NCBI GenBank assembly: GCA_001512995.1
Contig: LFRY01000065.1
Span: 23,324-67,718 of the forward strand
Source of the DNA: Acholeplasmatales bacterium DTU067
GTDB lineage: Bacteria; Bacillota_I; Bacilli_A; ML615J-28; CAG-698
Length of the DNA stretch: 44,395 bases
Direction of reading: 5' to 3'
In this document: positions 24,886 to 32,553 of the stretch, piece after piece
Layout: each line of letters starts with the position of its first letter
How positions within the stretch are numbered: the stretch's first letter is position 1
The notes under the pieces: model-generated
Told to the model about the DNA's origin: nothing
Databases searched by the model: none
What the model saw: only the letters and a program-made list of their open reading frames with translations
Position numbers and translations under genes: made by a program

Positions 24886-24937
24886 GCGTTTTGTTGTTTT
24901 CTTTGGCGTTTATATATTATATTCAAACCGTGTTTTT

Positions 24938-26113
24938 TTAGACTCTCCGAAACATGTCATATTCATTCAGTTTAAACGGCGCCCGGAACCTGACGATTTG
25001 GCGAGGGTGGCGGGCCACCTCCAACACCTCCATATTTTCGTCAAATAATTCCGGTATCACGTAGCGCGTGTTGCAAAGTTTCGGTCCGAAAAACTCGACT
25101 TCCGCGCCCGCAGCAAAATTATTCCTCTGTTCCGCGGTCACCCAGCCGGTCTTCTCATCGTAAGCGAGCACGATTCCCAAAAAGTCGTTGCTGGCTGCTT
25201 TTCCGGACTCGTAGAGTTGGCCTTCGGGTCCGGGAATGCCGTATAAAAAGCCGGTGGCTGCTGGTCTGTTTTCGGCTTTGTATAACTCTTGTTCGTAGGA
25301 GGAAAAATCTCGGATCCTGCCTTCGCGAAGGTATTCGTCAATCAACATCCGGTAAACCCGCACCGTCGTGCCGATGTAATGGACTGATTTCATTCTGCCC
25401 TCAATTTTCAATGATTTCACGCCCAAATTAATCAGCTCCGGGATGGCGCGGAGGGCAAACAAATCTTTGGAGCCCATTTTAAAACTTTCGGACATGATTT
25501 TTCCTTTTCCATAAAGCCTGTAAGCCCACCGGCAGCTATGCGCGCAACCCCCGCGGTTCGCATCACGGTCGGTCATATAGTTGCTAAGCATGCAGCGGCC
25601 CGAATAAGAGGCACACATGCCACCGTGGATGAAGACTTCCAAGTCAATGTCCGTATTTTTTCTGATTAACTCAATTTCCGAGAGACCGACTTCCCGGGCA
25701 AGCACCGCCCGCGCAAATCCCATTTTCTTGAAGAAATTGAGCGCCAGTGAATTTGCTGAGGAAAACTGCGTGCTGAGATGGAGTTCGAGCCCCGGAGCGT
25801 GGAGTTTCGCCATTTTTGAATAATACAGGCTCGTGAGGATGATCCCGTCCGCGCCCGCGGCTTCCAATTCTCTGAGATACTCGGGGAACCCTTCCAAATC
25901 TTCACCGTGGGGAACGATGTTCACAGTCACATAGACCTTGGCGCCGCGCGCATGCGCGAACTTGCATCCTTCCTCAATGTCCGCCAGCGAAAAATTGCTG
26001 GCCCTGGCCCGGAGGCTGAATTTCTTTCCGCCGACATAAACGGCGTCCGCACCGTAAAGCACGGCCACCCGCAGTTTTTCCAAATTCCCAGCCGGCGCAA
26101 GTAGCTCAATCAT
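24938..26113 (-). CDS. trhP2: U32 family prephenate-dependent tRNA uridine(34) hydroxylase subunit TrhP2 (YrrO-like)
   Basis: 391 residues. The U32 signature is clear: MIELLAPAGNLEKLRVAVLYGADAVY at the start (in segments), EVFIHGGMCASYSGRC, SNYMTDRDANRGGCAHSCRW with cysteines for an iron-sulfur cluster, and SLKIEGRMKSVHY. A C-terminal U32 domain follows (about 310-391). With TrhP1 it hydroxylates wobble uridine 34 of tRNA, and TrmR upstream methylates the product to 5-methoxyuridine. Order trmR-trhP1-trhP2 matches Bacillus yrrM-yrrN-yrrO. Older annotations call it collagenase-like protease. Confidence 0.92.
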   Translation of the reverse strand: MIELLAPAGNLEKLRVAVLYGADAVYVGGKKFSLRARASNFSLADIEEGCKFAHARGAKVYVTVNIVPHGEDLEGFPEYLRELEAAGADGIILTSLYYSKMAKLHAPGLELHLSTQFSSANSLALNFFKKMGFARAVLAREVGLSEIELIRKNTDIDLEVFIHGGMCASYSGRCMLSNYMTDRDANRGGCAHSCRWAYRLYGKGKIMSESFKMGSKDLFALRAIPELINLGVKSLKIEGRMKSVHYIGTTVRVYRMLIDEYLREGRIRDFSSYEQELYKAENRPAATGFLYGIPGPEGQLYESGKAASNDFLGIVLAYDEKTGWVTAEQRNNFAAGAEVEFFGPKLCNTRYVIPELFDENMEVLEVARHPRQIVRFRAPFKLNEYDMFRRV

Positions 26114-26973
26114 GCTTCCTCCTTCAAAAGGATGCTTTTTTTGTCTAAAAAGCCGCGCCCGACATTCGGATTAATCGCCAATAATTTTTCATAGAGAGTG
26201 TCCATGCAATCACCCGCAAGTGCCTTTTTATACAATCCGATTATTTTCATGGCCTCATCTTCGGAAAGAAAAGCGGTGTTGATTCTGCCGAAGAGCAATT
26301 TATCTTTCAGGAGCGAAAGTTCCTTGAAAAGCGCGTAGCGATAGGGCGTGTAGATGAAAGTCCCACGCTTTGTTTGATGGATGGGGTATTTTTCCGGTCG
26401 TTTTTCTTCCTGCAATTCATAAAACAGTTTTTCGTCACCGGTCAGGCCGGCATTCTTGAAATAATTGCCCAAGAGGGGCCTTTTCGAATAAAATATCTGG
26501 CGGTGCCCGTAGATATCAAAGAGGCAGTTTCCGGCGGAAGCGACCTCCAGAATCTCCTCCAGACTAATTTCATTGCTGATTGCGATCATTATCCCCAAGT
26601 CCTTGTAAATCAAAGCATCCTCTTTATTGGTAATCAGGGTTTTCGAATCGAAGATCAGCCCTTTCTCACCTTTTTCGCGGAAATGGCCGTAGACCGCAAA
26701 ATCGCCGAAAAGATAATAATCTATTCCGAGCGCGAGGTAGGCGTCAAGTTTTTCAATGAGGAGCGGGAGTTCTTCTTCTCCGATGATCGCGTCGATGTTT
26801 AAAACAATCATTTTCCCATGTTTCCGGCAAAGCGAGGCGACTTCCTTCACTTCTTCATATGTGAAGGTCGGTTCGGGAAAACAGGAAAAATCCGCGTCGG
26901 AAACGATGATTCCGTCCGCGGGGCAATCCGCTATCATTTCTGGAGACAATATATCAGCCAGCAGCTTCATCAT
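26110..26973 (-). CDS. trhP1: U32 family tRNA hydroxylation protein TrhP1 (YrrN-like)
   Basis: 287 residues of the shorter, divergent U32 group. It shows a barrel-like pattern (GKMIVLNIDAIIGEEELPLL, YLALGIDYYLFGDFAV, MIAISNEISLEEI) but lacks the HGGMC/Cys signature of TrhP2, as is usual for YrrN. It overlaps trhP2 and trmR by 4 bases each (ATGA type). It probably works as the partner of TrhP2 in tRNA U34 hydroxylation. Confidence 0.88.
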   Translation of the reverse strand: MMKLLADILSPEMIADCPADGIIVSDADFSCFPEPTFTYEEVKEVASLCRKHGKMIVLNIDAIIGEEELPLLIEKLDAYLALGIDYYLFGDFAVYGHFREKGEKGLIFDSKTLITNKEDALIYKDLGIMIAISNEISLEEILEVASAGNCLFDIYGHRQIFYSKRPLLGNYFKNAGLTGDEKLFYELQEEKRPEKYPIHQTKRGTFIYTPYRYALFKELSLLKDKLLFGRINTAFLSEDEAMKIIGLYKKALAGDCMDTLYEKLLAINPNVGRGFLDKKSILLKEEA

Positions 26974-27599
26974 TTTTTCCTTCTGGAGATGGCGATTCCG
27001 TCGTCGATTCCAAAAAATTTCGTATCAAAATTTCTGTTTCTGGCAAGATATGAATTATAAGCCTCAATCTTTTCCACAAGATGGAGCAGATTCCTGCTCT
27101 CGATGATTTTCTTGTTGTTTACGAAACCGTGGAAGAGAAGATTATCGGAGATGATTACTCCTTCTTCCGAAAGCAATTTTTCGTATCTTTCGAAATAATT
27201 GACATATTGAGCCTTCGCGCCGTCGATGAAGATGATGTCGTATTCCGGGTTCAACTTCTCCAACTCCAATTCCGCGGCATCTCCCAAGAATAAATTGATT
27301 CTGTCATCAAGCTTCGCCTTCCGGACATTATTCACAGCAAGCGAAAACAGGGTTTCGTTTTTCTCGATCGAATCGATTAGGATATCCCCGTCATAGGTCG
27401 CGATGCTGATGGCGCAAAACCCGATGGCCGTGCCGATTTCCAGCATCTTTTTCGGCTTCATTAAATCAATTAGATGCAAGAAAAAAAGCAGCGTCTCATC
27501 ATTGATAATCGGCACTTTATTGTTTTCCGCATATTTTCTCATTTCCTTTATGACCCTGCTTGTCGGGAGCAGATTAAGGGTTTTGAAATATTCATTCAT
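26970..27599 (-). CDS. trmR: tRNA 5-hydroxyuridine O-methyltransferase TrmR (YrrM)
   Basis: 209 residues of the O-methyltransferase family 3. The SAM site is MLEIGTAIGFCAISIA (about 49-64), followed by IDSIEKNE, LFLGDAAEL, YDIIFIDGAKAQYVNYFE and the metal site ISDNLLFHG. It methylates 5-hydroxyuridine 34 in tRNA. The ATG at 27599 has TAGGTGA upstream and a promoter 22 bases before it; a longer frame would start inside the promoter. Confidence 0.92.
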   Translation of the reverse strand: MNEYFKTLNLLPTSRVIKEMRKYAENNKVPIINDETLLFFLHLIDLMKPKKMLEIGTAIGFCAISIATYDGDILIDSIEKNETLFSLAVNNVRKAKLDDRINLFLGDAAELELEKLNPEYDIIFIDGAKAQYVNYFERYEKLLSEEGVIISDNLLFHGFVNNKKIIESRNLLHLVEKIEAYNSYLARNRNFDTKFFGIDDGIAISRRKK

Positions 27600-27620
27600 G
27601 CTATCACCTAAGTATGCATT

Positions 27621-27649
27621 ATTATACAACAAAACCTCTCTTTTTACAA
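27621..27649 (-). promoter_or_regulatory. Promoter of trmR-trhP1-trhP2
   Basis: TTGTAA (27644-27649) and TATAAT (27621-27626) with a 17-base spacer, 22 bases before the trmR ATG. Confidence 0.78.
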
Positions 27650-27650
27650 G

Positions 27651-27680
27651 CAAAAAAACGGGTTCTCATCCGCTTTTTTG
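27651..27680 (-). terminator. Terminator overlapping the end of the HTH-TPR gene
   Basis: On the minus strand CAAAAAAGCGG pairs with CCGTTTTTTTG (one G-T pair, 8-base loop), ending in the T-run. The stem includes the last codons and stop of the regulator gene. Confidence 0.7.
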
Positions 27681-28904
27681 TTTGATCAGAAAATTGACCG
27701 CTTCTTTATATTTCGAACTCTTGCATAAATAACTGAGATAATAATCTTCGAATGCTTTCGACAGAAGATGGTGTTGGTAGGTGTTTCTCACCGGGAGCAG
27801 ATTGTATTTTAGATAATCGATCACCAGATGGGGTTTGTCGGCTGTCATCTTGAGGATGAAAAACCTGATCAGCTTATACAAAAAGGCGTCGGTGTCCTCA
27901 TACGGAAACTCTTCCGCAATCCTTACCGCATTCTTTTTGTATTCCTCGTCGTTAATGTGGTCTGCAACATAGACCAAAAGCGCTACGAAACGAATATCAT
28001 GGATCAAATCATGTTCGATGATCCAATCATAGACCTCCAGAAAATTCTTTCCTTTGAGAAGAATCACCAGTTTCCAGTAAGCAACATCCAGAAAATAATC
28101 GTAATCATCATCCTCCACCTGAAAATCCTTAATTTCCTCAATCACTTCTTCATAGCACTCTTCGGCTTTCAGGGAAAGCAACATCAGTTGGAACACGGTT
28201 TGTTTCTTAATTGGATAGCCGATGTTGATGTCCTTGATTAACTCCAAATAATGGCTCATCGCCAGCGGATATTTTCCTAAATGGAGACCGACCAGGAAGT
28301 GCTGCTCGTGAATCAACCAATTAAGTTCCCGGTAATCAAACTCCTCGTCATGGAGATAATTGAGGTGCTCGTACGCCTCCCAGAACTGATATGTTTGGAT
28401 GTAGAATTCAACAACCAAAAACACAAATACCCCGAGATCGTCGCGCAGCAAAGTATCTTTGATCTTGTCCAAAACCCGGATGGATTCTCTGAATTCGGCG
28501 TAATCCTTCTTAATCAGATAATGCATGGCTTTGATTAAGTAATTGTAAGCGTTGAATATCGAATCATCGATTTGCATGAAAAGTTCTTCTATCCCCTTAA
28601 AATTCCGGTTTAAATAAAACTGAAGCATTTTCTTGATGCCGTCTTCGAGAATGTTTTTCCCGACCTTTTCATAGTCGAGATTGACCCTTTCGAAAATCGC
28701 TCTGATGTAGAATTCCTCGGGATCTATGGCATTCTTTTCAACTTTGCATAAATAACTCACCGAACAAATCCCCTTCGCCATTTCCTCCAAGGTCATGTTC
28801 CTTTTCAGCCTTTCGTTTTTAATGATTTGGCCGTAGAGATAGGATTTGCTGTTGCGAACTTTTCTTTGAAAAAGTGTGCTGAGTTTTTCTGCCTTTGTTA
28901 TCAT
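27666..28904 (-). CDS. HTH (XRE) regulator with TPR-like C-terminal region
   Basis: 412 residues. The N-terminal helix-turn-helix (about 24-80: GQIIKNERLKRNMTLEEMAK, ICSVSYLCKVEKNAIDP) is followed by a long all-helical region with repeated Y/F-rich helices (for example ELNWLIHEQHFLVGLHLGKY), typical of TPR arrays in Rgg/PlcR-type regulators. GGAGGGG precedes the ATG. Its own promoter carries inverted repeats that may bind the protein. No hydrophobic pheromone-like ORF was found beside it, so a peptide-sensing role is not supported here. Target genes are unknown. Confidence 0.85.
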   Translation of the reverse strand: MITKAEKLSTLFQRKVRNSKSYLYGQIIKNERLKRNMTLEEMAKGICSVSYLCKVEKNAIDPEEFYIRAIFERVNLDYEKVGKNILEDGIKKMLQFYLNRNFKGIEELFMQIDDSIFNAYNYLIKAMHYLIKKDYAEFRESIRVLDKIKDTLLRDDLGVFVFLVVEFYIQTYQFWEAYEHLNYLHDEEFDYRELNWLIHEQHFLVGLHLGKYPLAMSHYLELIKDINIGYPIKKQTVFQLMLLSLKAEECYEEVIEEIKDFQVEDDDYDYFLDVAYWKLVILLKGKNFLEVYDWIIEHDLIHDIRFVALLVYVADHINDEEYKKNAVRIAEEFPYEDTDAFLYKLIRFFILKMTADKPHLVIDYLKYNLLPVRNTYQHHLLSKAFEDYYLSYLCKSSKYKEAVNFLIKQKSG

Positions 28905-28924
28905 TCTTTCCCCTCCCTATGGCA

Positions 28925-28953
28925 ATTATATCCCAAGTTTCGACAAAACTCAA
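28925..28953 (-). promoter_or_regulatory. Promoter of the HTH-TPR regulator
   Basis: TTGAGT (28948-28953) and TATAAT (28925-28930) with a 17-base spacer, 21 bases before the start. CTCAAG and CTTGAG (28949-28954, 28963-28968) overlap the -35 as an inverted repeat. Confidence 0.75.
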
Positions 28954-28969
28954 GAGCGAGGGCTTGAGA

Positions 28970-28984
28970 AATTTCAGTGAAATT
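28970..28984. promoter_or_regulatory. Operator-like palindrome upstream of the HTH-TPR promoter
   Basis: AATTTCA-G-TGAAATT, a perfect 7-bp inverted repeat with a one-base centre, 17 bases upstream of the -35. The 288-base gene-free stretch 28905-29192 otherwise holds a hairpin at 29025-29050 and the terminator at 29148-29173. Confidence 0.45.
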
Positions 28985-29024
28985 GAAAGCGATTCTTAGG
29001 TATCAAAAGGATGGAAATAACAAG

Positions 29025-29050
29025 AACCGGGCTGATGCATAGACCCGGTT
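29025..29050 (+). terminator. Orphan terminator-like hairpin in the HTH-TPR upstream region
   Basis: AACCGGG pairs with CCCGGTT (12-base loop) and is followed by TTTTC-like bases on the plus strand only. No plus-strand gene leads into it, so it could end a short antisense or small RNA, or be a structural element. Confidence 0.4.
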
Positions 29051-29147
29051 TTCAAATCCTATTCAAACTAAACTTTCATCTTCAATTGTGATAAAGCGAA
29101 TCAAGCGACACCGCCAATAAAATTAAATTAGGGTTCACTGCCAAATG

Positions 29148-29173
29148 AAAAAAAATGCTTGCTATAGGCAAGC
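29148..29173 (-). terminator. Terminator of the YgjP-like metallopeptidase gene
   Basis: GCTTGC pairs with GCAAGC (5-base loop), followed by ATTTTTTTT on the minus strand, 20 bases after the stop codon. Confidence 0.85.
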
Positions 29174-29192
29174 CAATAAATCTTGTATATGC

Positions 29193-29891
29193 TCAGTCTA
29201 TTTTCAGCAGGAAAACATAGTTCTTAAGTTCTTTTTCCGCTTCCCGATGGGTCGGATACAGCCTTCCCAAAAGCTCTTTGAAATCACGGCCGTGATTGGG
29301 GTGAATCAGGTGTACGAATTCATGGACCATGACAAAACGGAGCAAGCGTGGAGAAAGGTGAACCAATGCGCGGTTGATGGTTATCCTTCCGGTTCTGTGG
29401 TTGCAGCTTCCCCAGCGACTTTTCATTTTCCGGATGGTGAGGAAGGGTTTTTGTTTGATTACTTCCGAAAAAGCGTGTCGCGCCCTCTCGAACTCTTCTT
29501 CTATGTAGGCATGGTTGTCCCTTCGGAGCGCTTCCAAAGCATCCGCGGGATTGCCCCGATAATAGATGACCCCCTCCCTGATTTCGTAAGGAGGCTTTAA
29601 ATCAGGCTTTTCGCGAAGCAAATGGGGTTTTCCGAAAAGATAGGTCCTTCTGTATTTCAGGCAGGCCGAAATGCCAAGCTTCCGTTCCATCCCCTCATGG
29701 ATGATGAGGGCTTTTTCAAGCCAAGCGCGGTTCTTTTCCAAAAATTTAACCGCCGTCCTGTGGGAACAATGCTCGGGGCAGCTTACCCTTATCCAACCCG
29801 AAGGGTCAATCTTGACTGCTATCCGTTTCCTTTTTTTTCTTGTGATGACAATCGGATATGTTTTTTCTTGAAATTTAAAACTCAGTTCCAT
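29193..29891 (-). CDS. YgjP-like M48-clan metallopeptidase (DUF45)
   Basis: 232 residues with KSRWGSCN (about 161-168) and the zinc site MVHEFVHLIHPNHGRDF (HExxH, about 190-206), both diagnostic of the YgjP/DUF45 group. It is cytosolic, with no membrane segment. The N-terminal part (ITRKKRKRIAVKIDPSGWIRVSCPEH) is the usual beta-rich region. The substrate is unknown in the family; it often stands beside restriction genes, but not here. It lies 13 bases before spoIVFB in the same direction of transcription, upstream of neither sporulation gene. Confidence 0.9.
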   Translation of the reverse strand: MELSFKFQEKTYPIVITRKKRKRIAVKIDPSGWIRVSCPEHCSHRTAVKFLEKNRAWLEKALIIHEGMERKLGISACLKYRRTYLFGKPHLLREKPDLKPPYEIREGVIYYRGNPADALEALRRDNHAYIEEEFERARHAFSEVIKQKPFLTIRKMKSRWGSCNHRTGRITINRALVHLSPRLLRFVMVHEFVHLIHPNHGRDFKELLGRLYPTHREAEKELKNYVFLLKID

Positions 29892-29904
29892 ACCTAAGAT
29901 TATA

Positions 29905-30531
29905 TCATAAACCTTCCTGTTTTACATGTCTTCTATAATTATTTATGATCTTCTTCAGTATTATGTTGTTTTTGTTGACGCTGTAATTAATGTTCTGATA
30001 CAAAAGAAAGACAAGGATGATCCATGCGCCCAAACCCAGGCGCGCAAAAAATACCAAGAGGAAAAATGCGCCCAAAACCAAATAGGAAACCAGAGAAGAA
30101 ATCCGGAATTCCCGGTAGGGTGAATTGAAAAAACTTAAGAGAACCTGGAAAATCTGAAAGCCGTCCAAGGGATGGATTGGAAGCAAATTGAAACAAATGA
30201 GCAAAAGATTATAATTTGCAAATAATTTTTTGAATTGGGAATCGGGAAGTGTTTTCAAAATCAGAAAAAGCAGGAGATTTACAAATATTCCCGCCGAATA
30301 AATCAAGAGTTGTTTAAAGCGGGAGATTTCGGTCATCTCCATCTTCAAGATCCCGCCCAGAACAGTGAAGGTCAGATGTTCGATTCTTTGTTTGAAAAGC
30401 CTGGCAACAAGAAAATGCCCCAGTTCATGCGCAAAAATCACCAGAAAGAACAGCAAGAATTCCCGGAAGAATCCCGTGAAAAGAAAAACAAAACCGAAGA
30501 GAGCCAGCGAATAATGAATGCGAATTTTCAT
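29905..30531 (-). CDS. spoIVFB: Intramembrane metalloprotease SpoIVFB-like (pro-sigma-K processing)
   Basis: 208 residues of the M50 site-2 protease family with about six membrane segments. The zinc ligands are in FAHELGHFLVARL (HExxH, about 35-39) and the second motif NLLPIHPLDGFQI (about 118-130) supplies the Asp ligand. No CBS domain is present. In spore-formers this enzyme releases sigma-K from its membrane precursor in the mother cell. Stop and start codons overlap with the SpoIVFA-like gene (TAATG). The pro-sigma-K gene lies at 21968. A vegetative site-2 protease role is the alternative, but gene order and partner favour SpoIVFB. Confidence 0.88.
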   Translation of the reverse strand: MKIRIHYSLALFGFVFLFTGFFREFLLFFLVIFAHELGHFLVARLFKQRIEHLTFTVLGGILKMEMTEISRFKQLLIYSAGIFVNLLLFLILKTLPDSQFKKLFANYNLLLICFNLLPIHPLDGFQIFQVLLSFFNSPYREFRISSLVSYLVLGAFFLLVFFARLGLGAWIILVFLLYQNINYSVNKNNIILKKIINNYRRHVKQEGL

Positions 30532-31070
30532 TATGAAAAGAGATCGACCGGCCTGCCTTTCGAATAAACATAGAAGCGGAAGAAATTCTTGCCGTTCTTG
30601 CTTCCCGGAAGACCGATTATCTCCCCGCTTTTTACAAATTTATACATGTTCACGTCGATCGTTTCCAGATTGTCGTAAACATATTCATAACCGTCAATGC
30701 CCTTGACAGTGACCTCATACATCCCCTCGCGCCTCATTATCTTCACAACCACTCCCGCTTTGAAATTTTCCACTCCCTGGTAATCATTCAAGATGACCAA
30801 CCTTCCGTTGGTGATGATTTGCGAATTTTGGTAGATCTGGTAAGTGGGAGCGGATACCTGATCGGTGATTTCCACGGGGATGAGGATACCCTCTTTGTTG
30901 ATTTTTTGGATGAAGGGAAGAATGTTCGCATGCTCCGCAAAGGGCTGGCGGGCATTCTCGATTTTTATCAGATTGATTTTATCAAAGATTACAACCGCAA
31001 AGAGCAGGAAAGAGCAGATCAGCAATTTGTACAGGAAACGGTCAATGATATTGAGTTCCTCGTTTTTCAT
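30531..31070 (-). CDS. spoIVFA: SpoIVFA-like membrane protein with degenerate M23 domain
   Basis: About 179 residues. One N-terminal membrane segment (about 14-33, KLLICSFLLFAVVIFDKI) is followed by an M23-like beta domain: KAGVVVKIMRREGMYEVTVK, YEYVYDNLETIDVNMYKFV, KSGEIIGLPGSKNGKNFFRFYVY and RPVD. The zinc ligands of active LytM enzymes are missing, as in SpoIVFA, which inhibits and stabilises SpoIVFB. The ATG at 31070 is chosen because GGGGTGA precedes it and a sigma-E-like -10 overlaps the first ATG of the longer frame, so transcription would begin after it. Confidence 0.82.
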   Translation of the reverse strand: MKNEELNIIDRFLYKLLICSFLLFAVVIFDKINLIKIENARQPFAEHANILPFIQKINKEGILIPVEITDQVSAPTYQIYQNSQIITNGRLVILNDYQGVENFKAGVVVKIMRREGMYEVTVKGIDGYEYVYDNLETIDVNMYKFVKSGEIIGLPGSKNGKNFFRFYVYSKGRPVDLFS

Positions 31071-31092
31071 GCGCATCACCCCGATTACTAGC

Positions 31093-31121
31093 ATTATATG
31101 AAGAACCAGTCCGAGATATTA
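31093..31121 (-). promoter_or_regulatory. Candidate sigma-E-type promoter of spoIVFA-spoIVFB
   Basis: TAATATC (31115-31121) and CATATAAT (31093-31100) are 14 bases apart. They match the Bacillus sigma-E pattern (kmATATT, 14-15 bases, CATACAnT) at 6 of 7 and 7 of 8 positions. It lies between radC and spoIVFA. Confidence 0.5.
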
Positions 31122-31796
31122 TAATTTCTTGTTTTCAAGAAAACTGTAGTACCGGTTTTTTCCGACAATGATGTGGTCGACGACGATGATGTCCATGATC
31201 TTCGCCGCTTCAACAATCTTCCTCGTAACGATTATGTCCTCCTTGCTCGGGGTGGGGTTTCCGGAAGGGTGGTTGTGGGCGACGATGATGCCGGTCGCGG
31301 AATGCTTCAGCGCCCATTTTAAAATGTCCTTGGGATTGATGATAGTCTGATTGACTGTGCCGATGCTGATCGTTTTCGTTTCGATCACTTCGCTCTGCGT
31401 GTTGAGATAAACGCAGACGAGGTGTTCCTGGCTTTCGTTCTGGATCAATTCTTTCAGGTATAAATAGGATTGGTAGGGGTTCGCAAGGATGACTTTTCCG
31501 GAAGCGGGAAGGTTTATCCGCCGCCCGAGTTCGATCGCCGCCAGTATTTCGATTGCCTTCGCTTCCCCGATGCCTTTGATTTTCTTCAGTTCCGAAACCG
31601 TGGCTTCGTTTAATCGGTTCAGATTTTGAAATTCAATCAGCACCTTCTTCGCAAGATCCAAAACGGACATATCCTTCGTCCCGGTTCGCAAAATGATTGC
31701 CAGCAACTCATGGTCGGAGAGCGCTCTGACGCCATGTTTCAAAAGCCTTTCCCGGGGTCTTTCGCTCGCCGGGATTTCTCTTACCAAAAAACTCAT
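31119..31796 (-). CDS. radC: RadC/DUF2466 JAB-domain protein
   Basis: 225 residues. An N-terminal helix-hairpin-helix region (ELKKIKGIGEAKAIEILAA) leads to a JAB1/MPN+ metalloprotease-like domain with IVAHNHPSGNPTPSKEDI. The original DNA-repair assignment is not supported by later work and the function is open. The ATG at 31796 is preferred over one 12 bases upstream because GGGAGGGG precedes it. It follows the spoIIB-like gene, as in Bacillus. Confidence 0.95.
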   Translation of the reverse strand: MSFLVREIPASERPRERLLKHGVRALSDHELLAIILRTGTKDMSVLDLAKKVLIEFQNLNRLNEATVSELKKIKGIGEAKAIEILAAIELGRRINLPASGKVILANPYQSYLYLKELIQNESQEHLVCVYLNTQSEVIETKTISIGTVNQTIINPKDILKWALKHSATGIIVAHNHPSGNPTPSKEDIIVTRKIVEAAKIMDIIVVDHIIVGKNRYYSFLENKKL

Positions 31797-31841
31797 GTCC
31801 CCTCCCACTAAATATTAGGAAGGGAACAGCATTTTTCGTTT

Positions 31842-32438
31842 TTATTCCAAAGCCTCCATGATGTGTTTATAAGCCAGAAGCTGGAGTTTCATAAGGTTTT
31901 CTTCCGAATTTTCATTCAGATATAAAAGCGAAGCCAGAATCCATGGGTGTTTGAGTTCATCCATGTATTTCGGGCTGATCTCCACCCTTTTGCCGGCCAA
32001 ACTGTTCAGTAAATTTTCGACGCATTCCGTCAAAAAATCCATCTCCTCCTGGTTCTCCATTTCCGCACGGAGCTTGTCCAAGAGGTTTTCCTTGACGATC
32101 CTGGTAGGATAACCTTTCTCAAGATAATCGGCTTCCAGATTCGCGAGTTTCGCTTCTTCCAGGGCCATTCCGCCGTAAATATAATAGGAATCGTTCCCCT
32201 TCCTCACGTCCACGGCTTCAAGCCCGTCAAGTTTCAGTTCCTCCAGAAGGTTTTTAACTTTTGTGGGATCGTTCGTTTTCGTAATCTGCAACAAATAAAC
32301 GGAACCCTTTTCCGACATGACCTCTTCCGTTCCGGGTTTGTTATTGAAACTGATGCGCGATGACAGGAAGAATCCCAGGATGCAGCCAATGATCAAACCG
32401 AGAAGCATTCCAAAAATATCAATATCCCTCTTTCTCAT
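31842..32438 (-). CDS. SPOR-like membrane-anchored protein at the spoIIB position
   Basis: About 198 residues. One membrane segment (about 8-28, FGMLLGLIIGCILGFFLSS) precedes a SPOR-like domain (about 48-115: GSVYLLQITKTNDPTKVKNL, SYYIYGGMALEEAKLANLEA, KGYPTRIV) and a helical C-terminus. SPOR domains bind denuded septal peptidoglycan. The order folC-this-radC-spoIVFA equals Bacillus folC-(comC)-spoIIB-(maf)-radC, so it may be the SpoIIB counterpart, although it is shorter. ATG at 32438 follows GGGGGAG. TTGACA stands just after the folC terminator as a possible -35. Confidence 0.72.
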   Translation of the reverse strand: MRKRDIDIFGMLLGLIIGCILGFFLSSRISFNNKPGTEEVMSEKGSVYLLQITKTNDPTKVKNLLEELKLDGLEAVDVRKGNDSYYIYGGMALEEAKLANLEADYLEKGYPTRIVKENLLDKLRAEMENQEEMDFLTECVENLLNSLAGKRVEISPKYMDELKHPWILASLLYLNENSEENLMKLQLLAYKHIMEALE

Positions 32439-32490
32439 GCACACTCCCCCTTTCCAACAAGTTTATTGGAGCGGGGGCTGAAAAAATGTC

Positions 32491-32520
32491 AAAAAAAGAT
32501 GGACGAATCCATCTTTTTTT
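32491..32520 (-). terminator. Terminator after folC
   Basis: A perfect stem (AAAAAAGATGGA with TCCATCTTTTTT, CGAA-type tetraloop), with T-runs in both directions. It lies 33 bases after the folC stop and before the spoIIB-like gene. Confidence 0.9.
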
Positions 32521-32553
32521 TACGCTTTTAATACAATTGTTTTCTTGTTTTTG

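Noticed and set aside
28981-29110. Possible pheromone-like peptide beside the HTH-TPR regulator
   Set aside because: The only short frames found lack a proper SD and the hydrophobic signal-like plan expected for exported pheromone precursors.
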